DNA of 64,000 nt from Paenibacillus urinalis (GCF_028747985.1 NZ_CP118108.1:1865501-1929500), one strand, 5' to 3'; positions 24,169 through 32,728 are shown, counted from the first letter of the stretch. Notes: generated from the letters alone by a model not told the origin. Program-made: numbers and translations.

Positions 24169-24301
24169 ATTGCCTCGGAAAAGCCAGTTGCCTGTGAAAT
24201 ACCCGGATAAAAAAGGTCCTCATGAGAAGGCTTGCACTTAATAGGAACGACGCACCATTATTATATCACAAAAATAATTAGAATTATACTTGACAAATGA
24301 T

Positions 24302-25123
24302 CTAATTTCTTCTGAACGAGCCCATTATTCCTACCGTTTCCACGATGTTGACAAAAGCCTTGGGATCAGTAGCTCTTATGATCTGCTTCACCTCATCGAG
24401 CTCGTATTTGGTAGTAACCGTCATGAGCATGTCTTTTTCATGATCCGTAAATGCACCCTGGGTCTTAATCTTGGTGACACCTCTTTGTCTTGGTAACAAT
24501 TGTTCAAGCATTTTATTTGTCTCATTGGTAACGATAAATAGGGTAACCTTCACATGTCCAATATGAATCAAATCAAGCACCTTACCGGTAATGTAGATGG
24601 AGAGCACCGAGATCAGCGCGATATTCCAGTCGTTGTTCAAATAACCGGCGAGCAGAATAATCATTCCGTTCATGACGGCAATGACGGCTCCCACCGGAAA
24701 ATCACGAAACCTCGTAATTATGGACGCGACGATATCAAGACCGCCGGAAGAGCCGCCGGCACGAAATGCAAGTCCTGTTCCAGCGCCGATAAGTACACCT
24801 CCGAACACAGCAGAAGTCAGCTGGTCATGAGCAATTGCAGTCACGGGCAGAACATTCAGCATCCAGGTCGTAGCAATAACGTTTATAATGCTGAAGCTGA
24901 TAAATCTGCGGCCCAGCAAGAACCACCCTGCAATGAGCAGTGGAATGTTGAATACGAAATACATGACATTAAAGTTAAGCGGAGTAAAATATCCGATGAG
25001 CATGGATATACCTGATATTCCTCCGCTAAGCAGCTCATGTGGCAGCAGAAACAGGTTGAATCCTGCTGCAATAATAGCGCCGCCTAGAAATACGATTAGC
25101 GATTTTGTAGTTAATTTTAGCAC
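24302..25123 (-). CDS. YitT family membrane protein (DUF161-DUF2179)
   Basis: The ~273-aa protein has five or six transmembrane segments with the family's glycine-rich motifs (LLSGGISGISML near 35, GTGLAFRAGGSSGGLDIVA near 118-136) and a C-terminal soluble DUF2179 domain of about 80 residues (KVTLFIVTNETNKML to VGIMGSF). YitT-type proteins are widespread in Bacillota, but their transport or signalling role is unknown. Three starts are possible: GTG 25132 overlaps the GAGG site, while TTG 25126 and GTG 25123 lie 5 and 8 bases downstream of it; 25123 is preferred. It is monocistronic, divergent from cshA. Confidence 0.88.
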   Translation of the reverse strand: MLKLTTKSLIVFLGGAIIAAGFNLFLLPHELLSGGISGISMLIGYFTPLNFNVMYFVFNIPLLIAGWFLLGRRFISFSIINVIATTWMLNVLPVTAIAHDQLTSAVFGGVLIGAGTGLAFRAGGSSGGLDIVASIITRFRDFPVGAVIAVMNGMIILLAGYLNNDWNIALISVLSIYITGKVLDLIHIGHVKVTLFIVTNETNKMLEQLLPRQRGVTKIKTQGAFTDHEKDMLMTVTTKYELDEVKQIIRATDPKAFVNIVETVGIMGSFRRN

Positions 25124-25132
25124 CAATTTCAC

Positions 25133-25442
25133 CTCAGAAGTATCATACTATATTGATTACTGGTAATTGTAAATTGTTTTGTGATATAATATTTTGTGGA
25201 TGTTCTTGAGTAGATCGCCTTTTTTCGAAAAAAGCATGTTTTGTTTTCAGTAAGTTTCAATAAACATCATATGTAGTTTAGACGATTCGGGAGAGAATCT
25301 ATTCTCTCTATAGTGAAATTGTGAGATCATGCCATCCCATTTTTATCGTGCATGATGGGACAGCCTATATATTAACGCTACTTAAGAATACAGAGAAATG
25401 AAGTGGATAATGTCCACCATAATAGAAGGAGTTTGAATAAAT
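25133..25442 (+). promoter_or_regulatory. Long structured 5' leader of cshA
   Basis: An extended -10 (TGATATAAT near 25181-25189) would give a leader of about 245 nt. It contains a 16-bp palindrome (25219-25234), a hairpin GAGAGAAT/ATTCTCTC (25291-25308), two mutually exclusive pairings (25326-25332 with 25350-25356, or 25335-25340 with 25355-25360) and a small GTGGA/TCCAC hairpin (25403-25417) just before the ribosome binding site. No gene is seen in it. Confidence 0.5.
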
Positions 25443-27032
25443 TTGACAACTTTCTCAGAATTTAATCTAGAATCTAAGGTTCTGCAGGCAATTACCGAGC
25501 TCGGATTTGAAGAAGCAACGCCAATTCAAGCCAAATCCATTCCCGTTGCACTCACTGGCAGCGACTTGATTGGTCAAGCCCAAACAGGTACAGGTAAAAC
25601 TGCAGCCTTTGGTATCCCGCTTATCAGCAAAATTTCCAAAACGGATGAGAAGATCCGCGCGCTGATCATGGCGCCAACTCGTGAGCTTGCCATCCAAGTG
25701 GCAGAAGAGATTGAGAAGCTATCCCGCTTCAAAGGTATCCGTACACTTCCTATATACGGCGGTCAAGATATCGTTCGTCAGATTCGTGCATTGAAGAAGA
25801 AGCCTCAAATTATTATCGGTACACCTGGTCGACTTCTTGACCATATCAACCGCAAAACCATCAAACTTGAAGATGTACAAACTGTCGTGCTTGATGAAGC
25901 AGATGAAATGCTGGATATGGGCTTCATGGAAGACATTCAGTCGATCTTGAAGCAAGTTCCAGATGATCGTCAAACGATGCTGTTCTCTGCAACGATGCCT
26001 CCTAACATTCAGAAGCTAGCTCAACAATTTTTGCACAATCCAGAACACGTATCTGTTATTCCGAAGCAAGTAAGTGCACCGCTTATTGATCAAGCTTATA
26101 TCGAAGTACCTGAACGTCAGAAATTTGATGCACTCAGCCGTTTGCTGGATATGGAATCTCCTGAGCTTGCGATCGTATTCGGTCGTACGAAACGCCGTGT
26201 TGATGAATTGTCCGAAGCACTGCAAAAACGTGGTTACTCTGCGGATGGACTTCATGGTGACCTGTCTCAGAATCAGCGTGATACCGTAATGCGTAAATTC
26301 CGTGATGGAAGTATTGATGTACTCGTTGCAACGGATGTTGCAGCACGTGGTCTAGACGTATCTGGTGTGACTCATGTTGTTAACTTTGACCTTCCGCAGG
26401 ATCCGGAAAGCTATGTACACCGTATCGGCCGTACAGGTCGTGCAGGTAAAGAAGGTGCGGCGTGGTCCTTTGTAACACCACGTGAGATTGACCACCTGCA
26501 TTTCATCGAGCGTGTAACACGTCATCGTATTCCACGCAAACCGCTTCCTACACTTGCTGAAGCGATTGAAGGGAAGCAACGTGTAACTGCTGAACGCCTT
26601 CTGGAAATTGTACAAGACGGAGAGCTTAACGAATACAAAGGTATCGCTATTCAGCTATTGGAGCAATATGATTCCGTACAGCTCTTGTCCGCAGCGCTGA
26701 AACTGCTGACAGGCGACAAGAAGGATGCAGCCATTGAGTTGACTCCTGAGGATCCAATTCGTGCTAAACGCCGTAAGCCAGATGTTCGTTCCAGTGGACG
26801 TAAGCCTTCTGGCGGCTATGGTAACCGTAGCGGCGGTGGATACAACAGAGGCGGAAGCGGAAGCGGAAGCGGCAATAAAGGCGGATACGGTAATCGTAGA
26901 GATGGCGGAAGAGACGGCGGAAGCGGTGGATACAACCGTGACCGCGATCGCGATCGCAAATCCCGTCCGTACAACAACAATAACGAGAATCGCAGACCCT
27001 CAACCCGTCGTGACGACAGCTCGTTTCAATAA
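25443..27032 (+). CDS. cshA: DEAD-box RNA helicase CshA
   Basis: This 529-aa ATP-dependent RNA helicase acts in the RNA degradosome, ribosome assembly and cold adaptation. The Q motif (FEEATPIQ), motif I (AQTGTGKT), PTRELA, GG, TPGR, DEAD (VLDEADEML), SAT, and the C-terminal helicase motifs ([15 protein letters not shown]) are all present in order. After the CshA-type dimerisation region comes a ~75-residue tail of Gly, Arg, Asn, Ser and Tyr (RGG-like, about 455-529) that should bind RNA nonspecifically. Translation starts at TTG with AAGGAG 11 bases upstream. The long folded leader suggests post-transcriptional control, as known for several DEAD-box genes. Confidence 0.95.
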   Translation: MTTFSEFNLESKVLQAITELGFEEATPIQAKSIPVALTGSDLIGQAQTGTGKTAAFGIPLISKISKTDEKIRALIMAPTRELAIQVAEEIEKLSRFKGIRTLPIYGGQDIVRQIRALKKKPQIIIGTPGRLLDHINRKTIKLEDVQTVVLDEADEMLDMGFMEDIQSILKQVPDDRQTMLFSATMPPNIQKLAQQFLHNPEHVSVIPKQVSAPLIDQAYIEVPERQKFDALSRLLDMESPELAIVFGRTKRRVDELSEALQKRGYSADGLHGDLSQNQRDTVMRKFRDGSIDVLVATDVAARGLDVSGVTHVVNFDLPQDPESYVHRIGRTGRAGKEGAAWSFVTPREIDHLHFIERVTRHRIPRKPLPTLAEAIEGKQRVTAERLLEIVQDGELNEYKGIAIQLLEQYDSVQLLSAALKLLTGDKKDAAIELTPEDPIRAKRRKPDVRSSGRKPSGGYGNRSGGGYNRGGSGSGSGNKGGYGNRRDGGRDGGSGGYNRDRDRDRKSRPYNNNNENRRPSTRRDDSSFQ

Positions 27033-27045
27033 TTAATAGAGAGAC

Positions 27046-27077
27046 AAGACGAAGCATCTTATGCTTCGTCTTTTTTT
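27046..27077. terminator. Terminator of cshA (bidirectional)
   Basis: A 12-bp perfect stem (27046-27057 with 27061-27072), a 3-nt loop and a T run. It also serves the convergent yjcZ-type gene. Confidence 0.88.
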
Positions 27078-27090
27078 CTATTTGTGATTA

Positions 27091-27228
27091 TTAGCAGAAG
27101 AAAGTTTTGGAAATGATGACAAGCAGAATGAACAATACGAGAATTGTTCCAAGAGAGAACCAGCCATCGTATCCACAGCCAGTAGAAACACCACCAACCT
27201 GACCTCCGCATCCGTATCCATAGGACAT
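27091..27228 (-). CDS. YjcZ family sporulation protein
   Basis: The 45-aa product starts MSYGYGCGG, continues with a Gly-rich, cysteine-containing stretch and ends in one hydrophobic helix (LGTILVLFILLVIISKTFFC). This is the YjcZ/YrhD-like family of tiny sporulation membrane proteins. AAAGGAGGTGA lies 6-7 bases before the ATG, an almost ideal site. A SigK-like -10 (CATAnnnTA on the minus strand, 27275-27283) lies about 45 bp upstream, but I see no convincing matching -35 element. A mother-cell, late-sporulation role is inferred from the family. Confidence 0.85.
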   Translation of the reverse strand: MSYGYGCGGQVGGVSTGCGYDGWFSLGTILVLFILLVIISKTFFC

Positions 27229-27528
27229 TGCAGTCACCTCCTTTATAAAGTGAAGTGGCTCATCGACTACGCAATATCCTATGGTAGAACTGTACCGATT
27301 GATTAGACGACTGCCCATGAATTATCAAAATAGGCTGTTATCTTGATCTTCTGTTAATAGAAGTGTATTTAAGCCGAGATTTCCGCGTTGGTCTAGCTTT
27401 TGCGTACGGTTATGCTGTATAGTTATAGGTAGGTTAAGTTAATGTGAATTAGCGAGAGATTATCACCTAAGATGATGCATGCAGGCGAGAGAATGAGCCT
27501 CGCGTATGTGTTAAGGAGGAGACGTGTT
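27229..27528. other. Divergent intergenic region, yjcZ / YesL gene
   Basis: This ~300-bp gap holds the SigK-like element for yjcZ (27275-27283) and presumably the promoter of the DUF624 gene. I see no further gene or strong hairpin. Confidence 0.5.
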
Positions 27529-28317
27529 TTGGAATTTAAAGGAGCTATGGGTGGTATATATCGCCTGACGGAGTGGATAACAAGATTCGCAGCATCGAAC
27601 CTATTGTGGGTACTGTGTGCCTCGCCATTTTTCTTCTTTTTGGTGATTAAGGTTCTTGTTATGGGTCAAGGAATGACGAATGAATCCATTCAAATGAACT
27701 GGGCATTGGGTATTGTGGCACCGTTTACATTTTTCCCTGCAACATCTGCGCTGTTTAATGTAGTTCGTAAATGGGTCATGGGTGATACAGATGTACCAAT
27801 TATGAGAACATTTTTTACAGGATATAAGGAAAACTACAAGCAAAGCATGATCGGCGGTGTTTTCTATACACTGCTGGTGGTCATTATGTATTTGGATTAT
27901 ACGGTTTATATGACCCAATTCCAGAACCTCCAGTTAATCGGAATAATTATGCTGATTCTGCTGCTTCTGCTATGTGTGTCGATGTTCAACTTTTTCTCGA
28001 TGGTAGTACATTATCATATGTCCATTGGAATGATCATTAAAAATGCCGTACTGATTACATTGATTCGGCCGTTCCGTGTGTTTTCATCACTGCTCGGTGC
28101 CGGACTATTATGCTACATCGGCATGCAGTACCCTGCATTGTTCTTTTTCTTTATTGGAAGCCTGATCGCATGGTTTGCCTTCTTTAACTTCTATGCTACG
28201 TTCACTAAGATGCAGGAGCAGGCTGAGAAGCTGCAGGCCAGCCGTGAGGAAGAAGGCGAGTCACAGGAGAGTGATTCGTTAGAGACGGACTCCAGGCCAC
28301 AGGACAATACAAAATAA
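27529..28317 (+). CDS. YesL/DUF624 family membrane protein
   Basis: The 262-aa protein begins MEFKGAMGGIYRLTEWITRFAASNLLW, the usual start of DUF624 proteins, and has five or six hydrophobic helices followed by an acidic, Glu/Ser-rich tail of about 40 residues. In Bacillus and Paenibacillus DUF624 proteins often sit beside sugar ABC transporters and two-component systems; none is adjacent here. The TTG at 27529 is chosen because AAGGAGGAG ends 7-9 bases upstream; the longer reading frame from 27472 would encode that site as Arg codons. Function unknown. Confidence 0.8.
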   Translation: MEFKGAMGGIYRLTEWITRFAASNLLWVLCASPFFFFLVIKVLVMGQGMTNESIQMNWALGIVAPFTFFPATSALFNVVRKWVMGDTDVPIMRTFFTGYKENYKQSMIGGVFYTLLVVIMYLDYTVYMTQFQNLQLIGIIMLILLLLLCVSMFNFFSMVVHYHMSIGMIIKNAVLITLIRPFRVFSSLLGAGLLCYIGMQYPALFFFFIGSLIAWFAFFNFYATFTKMQEQAEKLQASREEEGESQESDSLETDSRPQDNTK

Positions 28318-28400
28318 ACAGCATTGCAAAGACTTGTTTATAGCTGAGCTGCTTAGAAGGATAAATGATTTTATCCTTAGCAAGAATTTTAGCAATTGCT
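28318..28400. other. Gap between the DUF624 gene and the 6S RNA promoter
   Basis: It contains an 8-bp hairpin (28357-28364 with 28371-28378) without a T run, perhaps a weak terminator. Nothing else is seen. Confidence 0.4.
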
Positions 28401-28409
28401 GATCATACA

Positions 28410-28438
28410 TTTACTTTTTTGTAGAATAGCGATATAAT
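28410..28438 (+). promoter_or_regulatory. Promoter of 6S RNA
   Basis: TTTACT (28410-28415), a 17-bp spacer and TATAAT (28433-28438) place the start point near 28445. Confidence 0.7.
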
Positions 28439-28444
28439 GTTTCT

Positions 28445-28638
28445 ACATCCTGCGATGTTCGTTTCGGTTATTCGTTGTTTTGAACCAATGACTATGTCTC
28501 GGGAGATCAATACGAAATGCAGCTGACCTGCCCTGTCTATATGACATGGGGACTTCATAACCATTTCTGCGGTCACCCACCTGCTACAGCAGGTTCAGAA
28601 GACAATATAATCGGACGGCATTAGCGGGTATCCTTTTT
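28445..28638 (+). ncRNA. ssrS: 6S RNA (ssrS)
   Basis: This ~190-nt RNA binds the sigma-A RNA polymerase holoenzyme by mimicking an open promoter and dampens housekeeping transcription in stationary phase. The 5' end carries GATGTTCG and the 3' end CGGCATT, matching the conserved closing-stem sequences known from E. coli 6S RNA. CCTGC near the 5' end pairs with GCGGG near the 3' end, with further pairing through ATG/CAT. A consensus promoter lies upstream and a T run at the 3' end, and no protein reading frame explains the segment. The length is right for 6S RNA. Ends are estimated. Confidence 0.8.
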
Positions 28639-28649
28639 GGATGAATTTT

Positions 28650-28703
28650 AGAGACATCTCACACGTACTCTACATAAGGGTACATTTGGGGATGTCTTTT
28701 TTG
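28650..28703 (+). terminator. Strong terminator downstream of 6S RNA
   Basis: The outer stem AGACATC/GATGTCT (28652-28658 with 28691-28697) plus an inner 6-bp hairpin (28665-28670 with 28678-28683) are followed by six T. Confidence 0.8.
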
Positions 28704-28824
28704 TTGTTATAAGTAGTGACGTGTCTCCGAGCGGGAGAGGTAGATTATGTCTTTTGCTAAGGAGTTAACAATGATACACTAAAGAGAGATTATAGGTACG
28801 GCTACATACAAAGGAGGAAGGGTC

Positions 28825-29220
28825 TTGTCACTCAAAAGAACACTAGTCGGCATTGTTCGCAGTATGGAAGGAACAAGTGACCGCGCCAAGGATCCAAAAA
28901 TGAAGACACGCTATTATAATTTGTCTAAGGATAAGGCATGGGAAGAAATATCATCGCTGATGAAGAAGGTTCCTGGATTTAAAGTTCTTCATGAAGTGCC
29001 CTCAGTTGGGGAGATTACTATGGAGAAGCGAACATCGTTTGGACGTACGCTAGATATTACCGTGTCCATTATTCAGGTCACACCTGTTCGAAGCGCCATT
29101 GATATTTATTCAGCTTCAAGAGGTTCGATGGGTGATCTGGGGTCCAATTACCGCATTATTCTTCAGTTGTTCGATATCATAGATAAGAAGATCGGCAAAC
29201 ACAAGGTTGTAGGCGAATAA
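28825..29220 (+). CDS. Conserved cytosolic protein, tentatively DUF1499-like
   Basis: The 131-aa soluble protein has a pattern typical of DUF1499-type proteins: an early tyrosine-rich segment (RYYNLSKDKAWEEI), a central HEVPSVGEITMEKRTSFGRTLDITV and IDIYSASRGSMGDLGSNYRII near residue 92-112. No catalytic residues are known for this family and no role is established. Translation starts at TTG behind AAAGGAGG. The gene is monocistronic, placed between 6S RNA and tpx, and ends in a strong bidirectional terminator. The family name is my best match without a search. Confidence 0.7.
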   Translation: MSLKRTLVGIVRSMEGTSDRAKDPKMKTRYYNLSKDKAWEEISSLMKKVPGFKVLHEVPSVGEITMEKRTSFGRTLDITVSIIQVTPVRSAIDIYSASRGSMGDLGSNYRIILQLFDIIDKKIGKHKVVGE

Positions 29221-29225
29221 GACCC

Positions 29226-29266
29226 AAAAAAGCGAGACAAAGGCACGCCTTTTTCTCGCTTTTTGC
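29226..29266. terminator. Bidirectional terminator before tpx
   Basis: An 11-bp outer stem (29227-29237 with 29254-29264) and a 6-bp inner stem (29239-29244 with 29247-29252), with A and T runs at the edges, lie between convergent genes. Confidence 0.88.
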
Positions 29267-29303
29267 ATGTATTGTGTTGAGCTATCCAGTTCCGCTGCGT
29301 TAA

Positions 29304-29822
29304 TTAGAGCAGTTCTTTAACCGCTGCAATGGCTGCTTCGTAATTAGGGTGCTCTGACATTTCGGACAAATATTCCACATAAGTTATTTTGTCGTTTGCA
29401 TCAATGACAAATATGGAGCGCATGTCGAGCTGGAATTCTTTGATCAGTACGCCATAAGCCTGGCCGAAAGACTTAGACTTATAGTCAGATAAGGTAATGA
29501 CCTTATCGACGCCTGCTGCACCACACCAGCGCGCTTGAGCAAATGGAAGATCAGCACTAATCGTTAGAACGACAACATTGTCGCCTAGATCAGCCGCCGC
29601 TTCGTTAAAACGACGAGTCTGTGTATCGCAGACCCCTGTGTCAAGAGAAGGGACTACGCTGATTAGTTTGATCTTGCCTGCATAGTCTGACAAATGTGCT
29701 TCTTCAAGCAGATTTAGATTTAAAGTGAAATCCGGCGCTGGGTCACCAGCCTTAAGTTCCGGGCCGATCAGTGTAATCGGATTGCCTTTAAAAGCTGCTA
29801 CACCTGTACGTTCTTGAGTCAT
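29304..29822 (-). CDS. tpx: Thiol peroxidase (atypical 2-Cys peroxiredoxin)
   Basis: Tpx reduces hydrogen peroxide and alkyl hydroperoxides using thioredoxin. The 172-aa protein has the peroxidatic Cys65 in [16 protein letters not shown] and the resolving Cys100 in [12 protein letters not shown], the spacing of atypical 2-Cys Tpx enzymes. It is cytoplasmic. AAGGAGG lies 10 bases before the ATG. The divergent region shared with the rhomboid gene contains a PerR-box-like sequence overlapping a TATAAT, so peroxide control is possible (an inference). Confidence 0.96.
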   Translation of the reverse strand: MTQERTGVAAFKGNPITLIGPELKAGDPAPDFTLNLNLLEEAHLSDYAGKIKLISVVPSLDTGVCDTQTRRFNEAAADLGDNVVVLTISADLPFAQARWCGAAGVDKVITLSDYKSKSFGQAYGVLIKEFQLDMRSIFVIDANDKITYVEYLSEMSEHPNYEAAIAAVKELL

Positions 29823-29866
29823 CTATTATGTACCTCCTTGAGATTGGTGATCTTGGACACTATCTA

Positions 29867-29881
29867 TTATAATCTTTATAG
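29867..29881. promoter_or_regulatory. PerR-box-like sequence between tpx and the rhomboid gene
   Basis: The 15-mer TTATAATCTTTATAG matches the per-box consensus (7-1-7, TTATAATnATTATAA) at 12 of the 14 defined positions and overlaps a TATAAT hexamer. AT-rich promoters can match by chance. Confidence 0.35.
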
Positions 29882-29921
29882 GAAGCTCATGTCCAACACA
29901 GGACAATGGAAGGATGAGGCC

Positions 29922-30536
29922 ATGATTTTTTTACGATATGAGAACTGGAAAGGGTATTTGCGATATTACCCAATAACTTCAATACTACTTGCAGCGAATA
30001 TTATTATGTATGTTGTGCTGTTAATTGACGGTGGGCCGAATGATGCGCTTACTCTTATGAAATATGGTGCGCTGACTAATATTCCACCATGGAATGAAGA
30101 GATATGGCGGTTATTTGCTTCGATGTTCCTTCATTCAGGCTTTTCCCATTTGTTGTTTAATTGCTTTGCTCTTCTCGTATTTGCTCCGCCGCTTGAACGG
30201 CTTCTTGGCTTTTGGCGGTATGCAATACTATATATCGGAAGTGGTTTGGTAGGAAATATCATTTCACAGGCTTATTATAATAATTTAACGAATCCCACCC
30301 TGTCCATTGGGGCATCAGGAGCCATCTACGGAGTATACGGTGCATTTCTCTATATCGTTCTGTTTCAACGTAACCTAATGGATGATGCATCGAGAAAAAC
30401 GATTTATACCATTCTCGGCTTTGGTATTATCTTTTCACTTGGTGTTGCCAACATCAATATGGCTGCTCATTTGGGCGGACTGATCGGCGGTTTCTTCCTA
30501 TATGGTCTGATCATCAGACTGTTAAAGCGCCGTTGA
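29922..30536 (+). CDS. Rhomboid family intramembrane serine protease
   Basis: The ~204-aa protein has six transmembrane helices with all rhomboid hallmarks: WRLFASMFLHSGFSHLLFN (62-80) with the conserved His76 and Asn80, catalytic Ser132 in GASGAIYG and catalytic His183 in AAHLGGLIGG. It cleaves transmembrane substrates within the membrane. It lacks the large N-terminal domain and TPR tail of Bacillus GluP. The ATG at 29922 follows GGAAGGATGAGG; the longer frame from 29814 crosses the promoter and the per-box-like site and is rejected. Substrates are unknown. Confidence 0.92.
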   Translation: MIFLRYENWKGYLRYYPITSILLAANIIMYVVLLIDGGPNDALTLMKYGALTNIPPWNEEIWRLFASMFLHSGFSHLLFNCFALLVFAPPLERLLGFWRYAILYIGSGLVGNIISQAYYNNLTNPTLSIGASGAIYGVYGAFLYIVLFQRNLMDDASRKTIYTILGFGIIFSLGVANINMAAHLGGLIGGFFLYGLIIRLLKRR

Positions 30537-30561
30537 TTCATTCTGGATGTCATGATACATT
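30533..30561 (+). promoter_or_regulatory. Possible promoter of the LysR gene
   Basis: TTGATT (30533-30538, overlapping the rhomboid stop), a 17-bp spacer and TACATT (30556-30561). Confidence 0.35.
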
Positions 30562-30628
30562 AAAGACATGAACTGCTTTCCATGGAATGACTTGGGATTG
30601 TTTTAAGCAGATTGGAGCGATTGAACGA

Positions 30629-31540
30629 GTGGAACTTAGACAGTTGCAATACTTTTTAAAAGTTGCGCAGAAAGAGCATGTAACGCAGGCTGCGGAGGAA
30701 TTGCATGTGGCACAATCCGCAGTGAGCAGACAAATTCATCATCTAGAGGAAGAACTCGGAATCGACTTGTTCATGCAGAAGGGGCGTAATCTACAGCTAA
30801 CCCCTGTGGGGCAATTGTTTTGCAAAAGAGTTGAGGGTATTCTGAAAGACCTGGATCGAGCTGTTGGAGAGGTTCATGAGTTTCTTGATCCGGAAAAAGG
30901 CGAGATTCGAATCGGGTTCCCGCACAGCCTGGGTATTCATCTGATTCCGACGATCGTTTCAGAGTTCCGTAAACGCTATCCTAACGTTAAGTTTAAATTC
31001 AAGCAAGGGATGTTCCCGACTTTAATTAGAGATGTATTATCTGCTGAGGTTGATCTGGCTTTTGTATCCCCGTTTCCAGAGAAGCATGATCAAATTGCAG
31101 GGGATATCGTACTGACTGAAGAATTATTTGCCATTTTACCTCAGAATCATCCTCTCGCTACAGAAGAATCAATTACATTAGATCAACTGAGAGATGATAA
31201 GTTTATATTGTTCAGTAAAGGCTACTCATTAAGGCCTATCGTATGGCATGCGTGTCTGGAGGCAGGATTTACACCTCGAATCGCGTTTGAAGGTGAAGAG
31301 ACCGATACCATTCGGGGGCTTGTCGCGGCGGGAATGGGCGTAAGCGTGCTGCCGGAGATGGCTTTGTTTCAGACAAACCCGCTTCAGCCTGCCAGAGTTC
31401 GTATCAAGAGTCCAACAGTGACTCGAACGATTGGGCTCATTCATCGTAGCGATGAGAAGCTTCCGCTAGTAGCGCAGTCATTTCGAACGTTCTTGCTCGA
31501 CTATTTTGGTCTAGACAACAGCAAAACCCCGGTCAAATAA
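30629..31540 (+). CDS. LysR family transcriptional regulator
   Basis: The 303-aa regulator has the N-terminal winged helix-turn-helix (MELRQLQYFLKVAQKEHVTQAAEELHVAQSAVSRQI pattern, residues 1-60) and a C-terminal periplasmic-binding-type effector domain (about 90-300). The sequence resembles the GltC/CitR-like group in Bacillota, but neither effector nor target can be read. GTG 30629 is the family-typical start, with GGAG 11 bases upstream. LysR targets usually lie divergently; here the neighbours are the rhomboid gene (same strand) and yugP (convergent), so no target is suggested. The terminator stem overlaps the last codons. Confidence 0.92.
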   Translation: MELRQLQYFLKVAQKEHVTQAAEELHVAQSAVSRQIHHLEEELGIDLFMQKGRNLQLTPVGQLFCKRVEGILKDLDRAVGEVHEFLDPEKGEIRIGFPHSLGIHLIPTIVSEFRKRYPNVKFKFKQGMFPTLIRDVLSAEVDLAFVSPFPEKHDQIAGDIVLTEELFAILPQNHPLATEESITLDQLRDDKFILFSKGYSLRPIVWHACLEAGFTPRIAFEGEETDTIRGLVAAGMGVSVLPEMALFQTNPLQPARVRIKSPTVTRTIGLIHRSDEKLPLVAQSFRTFLLDYFGLDNSKTPVK

Positions 31541-31556
31541 TTGACCGGGGTTCTTT
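31525..31556. terminator. Terminator shared by the LysR gene and yugP
   Basis: A 12-bp perfect stem (31525-31536 with 31541-31552) encloses a 4-nt loop that contains most of the LysR stop codon. Short T runs occur on both strands. Confidence 0.8.
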
Positions 31557-31564
31557 GTGCGTTT

Positions 31565-32233
31565 CTATTCGCGATTGCTCGTAAAAATACCGATGTAGCG
31601 AATGAGTTCGAGTAACGAAATCAGTGCAGCTGCTACATAAGTGAGAGCTGCGGAGTTAAGCACTTTACCTACACCGCGTTCTTCTTCGCTTCGTACATAA
31701 CCTTCTTCGACAATAATGCGCCGAGCCCGGTTACTAGCATTAAATTCGACTGGCAGAGTAACGAGCTGGAAGGCTACAGTTACGGAGAAGAATATAATAC
31801 CTAGACCAATCAAGTTGAATGCGTTGAAGATAAAGCCTGCCAATAGAAGGAAAGGAGCAATACCGGATGCAAAATTAACGATCGGGAATATCCGGTGACG
31901 AAGGACCAGCATCGGATAATGTTCTTTGTGCTGAATTGCGTGTCCTACCTCGTGAGATGCAACAGCTACAGCCGATATGCTTCTCTCATAATATACTGGC
32001 TCAGATAACCGGACTACACGATGAATTGGATCATAGTGATCTGATAAGGCTCCTCTTACGGGTTCAATCGGAACATCATGCAAACCGTTCGTATCCAGCA
32101 TGTGTCTGGCTACATCATAACCTGTCAAACCGGTTGAATTATCTACTTTAGCCCATTTCTTAAATGTCCCTTGAACGCGGAATTGCGCCCAAACCGACAG
32201 TATGATGGCTAAGATCAGCAATACAAACATCAT
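31565..32233 (-). CDS. yugP: YugP-type membrane zinc metallopeptidase
   Basis: The ~222-aa protein has an N-terminal hydrophobic helix, the zinc motif HEVGH at about 94-98 and three further transmembrane segments, the layout of the YugP family (neutral zinc metallopeptidase). The pattern GLTGYDVARHMLDTNGL near residue 35 is also typical. A role in membrane-protein quality control is suspected but not established. The start is placed at ATG 32233 because GGGGG lies about 10 bases upstream. The MerR-type gene ends 35 bp upstream on the same strand, so the two probably form an operon. Confidence 0.88.
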   Translation of the reverse strand: MMFVLLILAIILSVWAQFRVQGTFKKWAKVDNSTGLTGYDVARHMLDTNGLHDVPIEPVRGALSDHYDPIHRVVRLSEPVYYERSISAVAVASHEVGHAIQHKEHYPMLVLRHRIFPIVNFASGIAPFLLLAGFIFNAFNLIGLGIIFFSVTVAFQLVTLPVEFNASNRARRIIVEEGYVRSEEERGVGKVLNSAALTYVAAALISLLELIRYIGIFTSNRE

Positions 32234-32268
32234 ACACACCATACCCCCATACTTCTATTAAGATGAAA

Positions 32269-32697
32269 TTACATCATGGAGCTCTCAAGCATAATTTTTA
32301 GTGCTTCCATGCAAGCAGCACTCTTGGTAAGAAGAGCAGTGACGACTTTACGCTGCTGAGCGGGCTTCATTTCCTCGAGAAGAGGCTTGAGCTCGTTCAT
32401 CTCACGTTCAAGCTGCTCTACATGAATCTCCAAGCTGGTAAGCTTGCTGGTTACTTGTTCATTAGCCGAAACGTTACTCCACTTATCTAAAGAAGTCTTG
32501 ATCTCTTCGAGACTATACTTCTCTAGTTTCATCTGGATAATACGTTCAATTCGGTTTAAGGTTTCACTATTATATAATCTATAATTTTTCTGAGTACGCT
32601 GCTCTGGAGTAATTAATCCAAGCTTCGTATAGTAGTCAATTGTACGTTCGCTGACACCGGCAGCCTTTGACAATTCACCGATTCGATACAGCTTCAT
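32269..32697 (-). CDS. MerR family transcriptional regulator
   Basis: The ~142-aa protein has the MerR winged HTH at the N-terminus (YRIGELSKAAGVSERTIDYYTKLGLI, residues 3-28) and a dimerisation coiled coil (about 75-110), then a short C-terminal domain with a single cysteine and no clear metal-binding cluster. It is probably the first gene of a MerR-yugP operon and may autoregulate. The 26-bp tandem duplication directly upstream could carry its operator. ATG 32697 is favoured by GATGGGG just upstream, with imperfect spacing; GTG 32715 is possible. Confidence 0.88.
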   Translation of the reverse strand: MKLYRIGELSKAAGVSERTIDYYTKLGLITPEQRTQKNYRLYNSETLNRIERIIQMKLEKYSLEEIKTSLDKWSNVSANEQVTSKLTSLEIHVEQLEREMNELKPLLEEMKPAQQRKVVTALLTKSAACMEALKIMLESSMM

Positions 32698-32728
32698 ATC
32701 CCCATCCCAAAACACTCACCTTTCCATA

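Noticed and set aside
26761..27057. Long open frames in both strands over the 3' end of cshA
   Set aside because: They are shadows of the repetitive Gly/Arg/Asn codons of the helicase tail and have no initiation signals.
29814..29921. 36-residue N-terminal extension of the rhomboid protease
   Set aside because: It would cross the divergent promoter region, and the ATG at 29922 has a better ribosome binding site.
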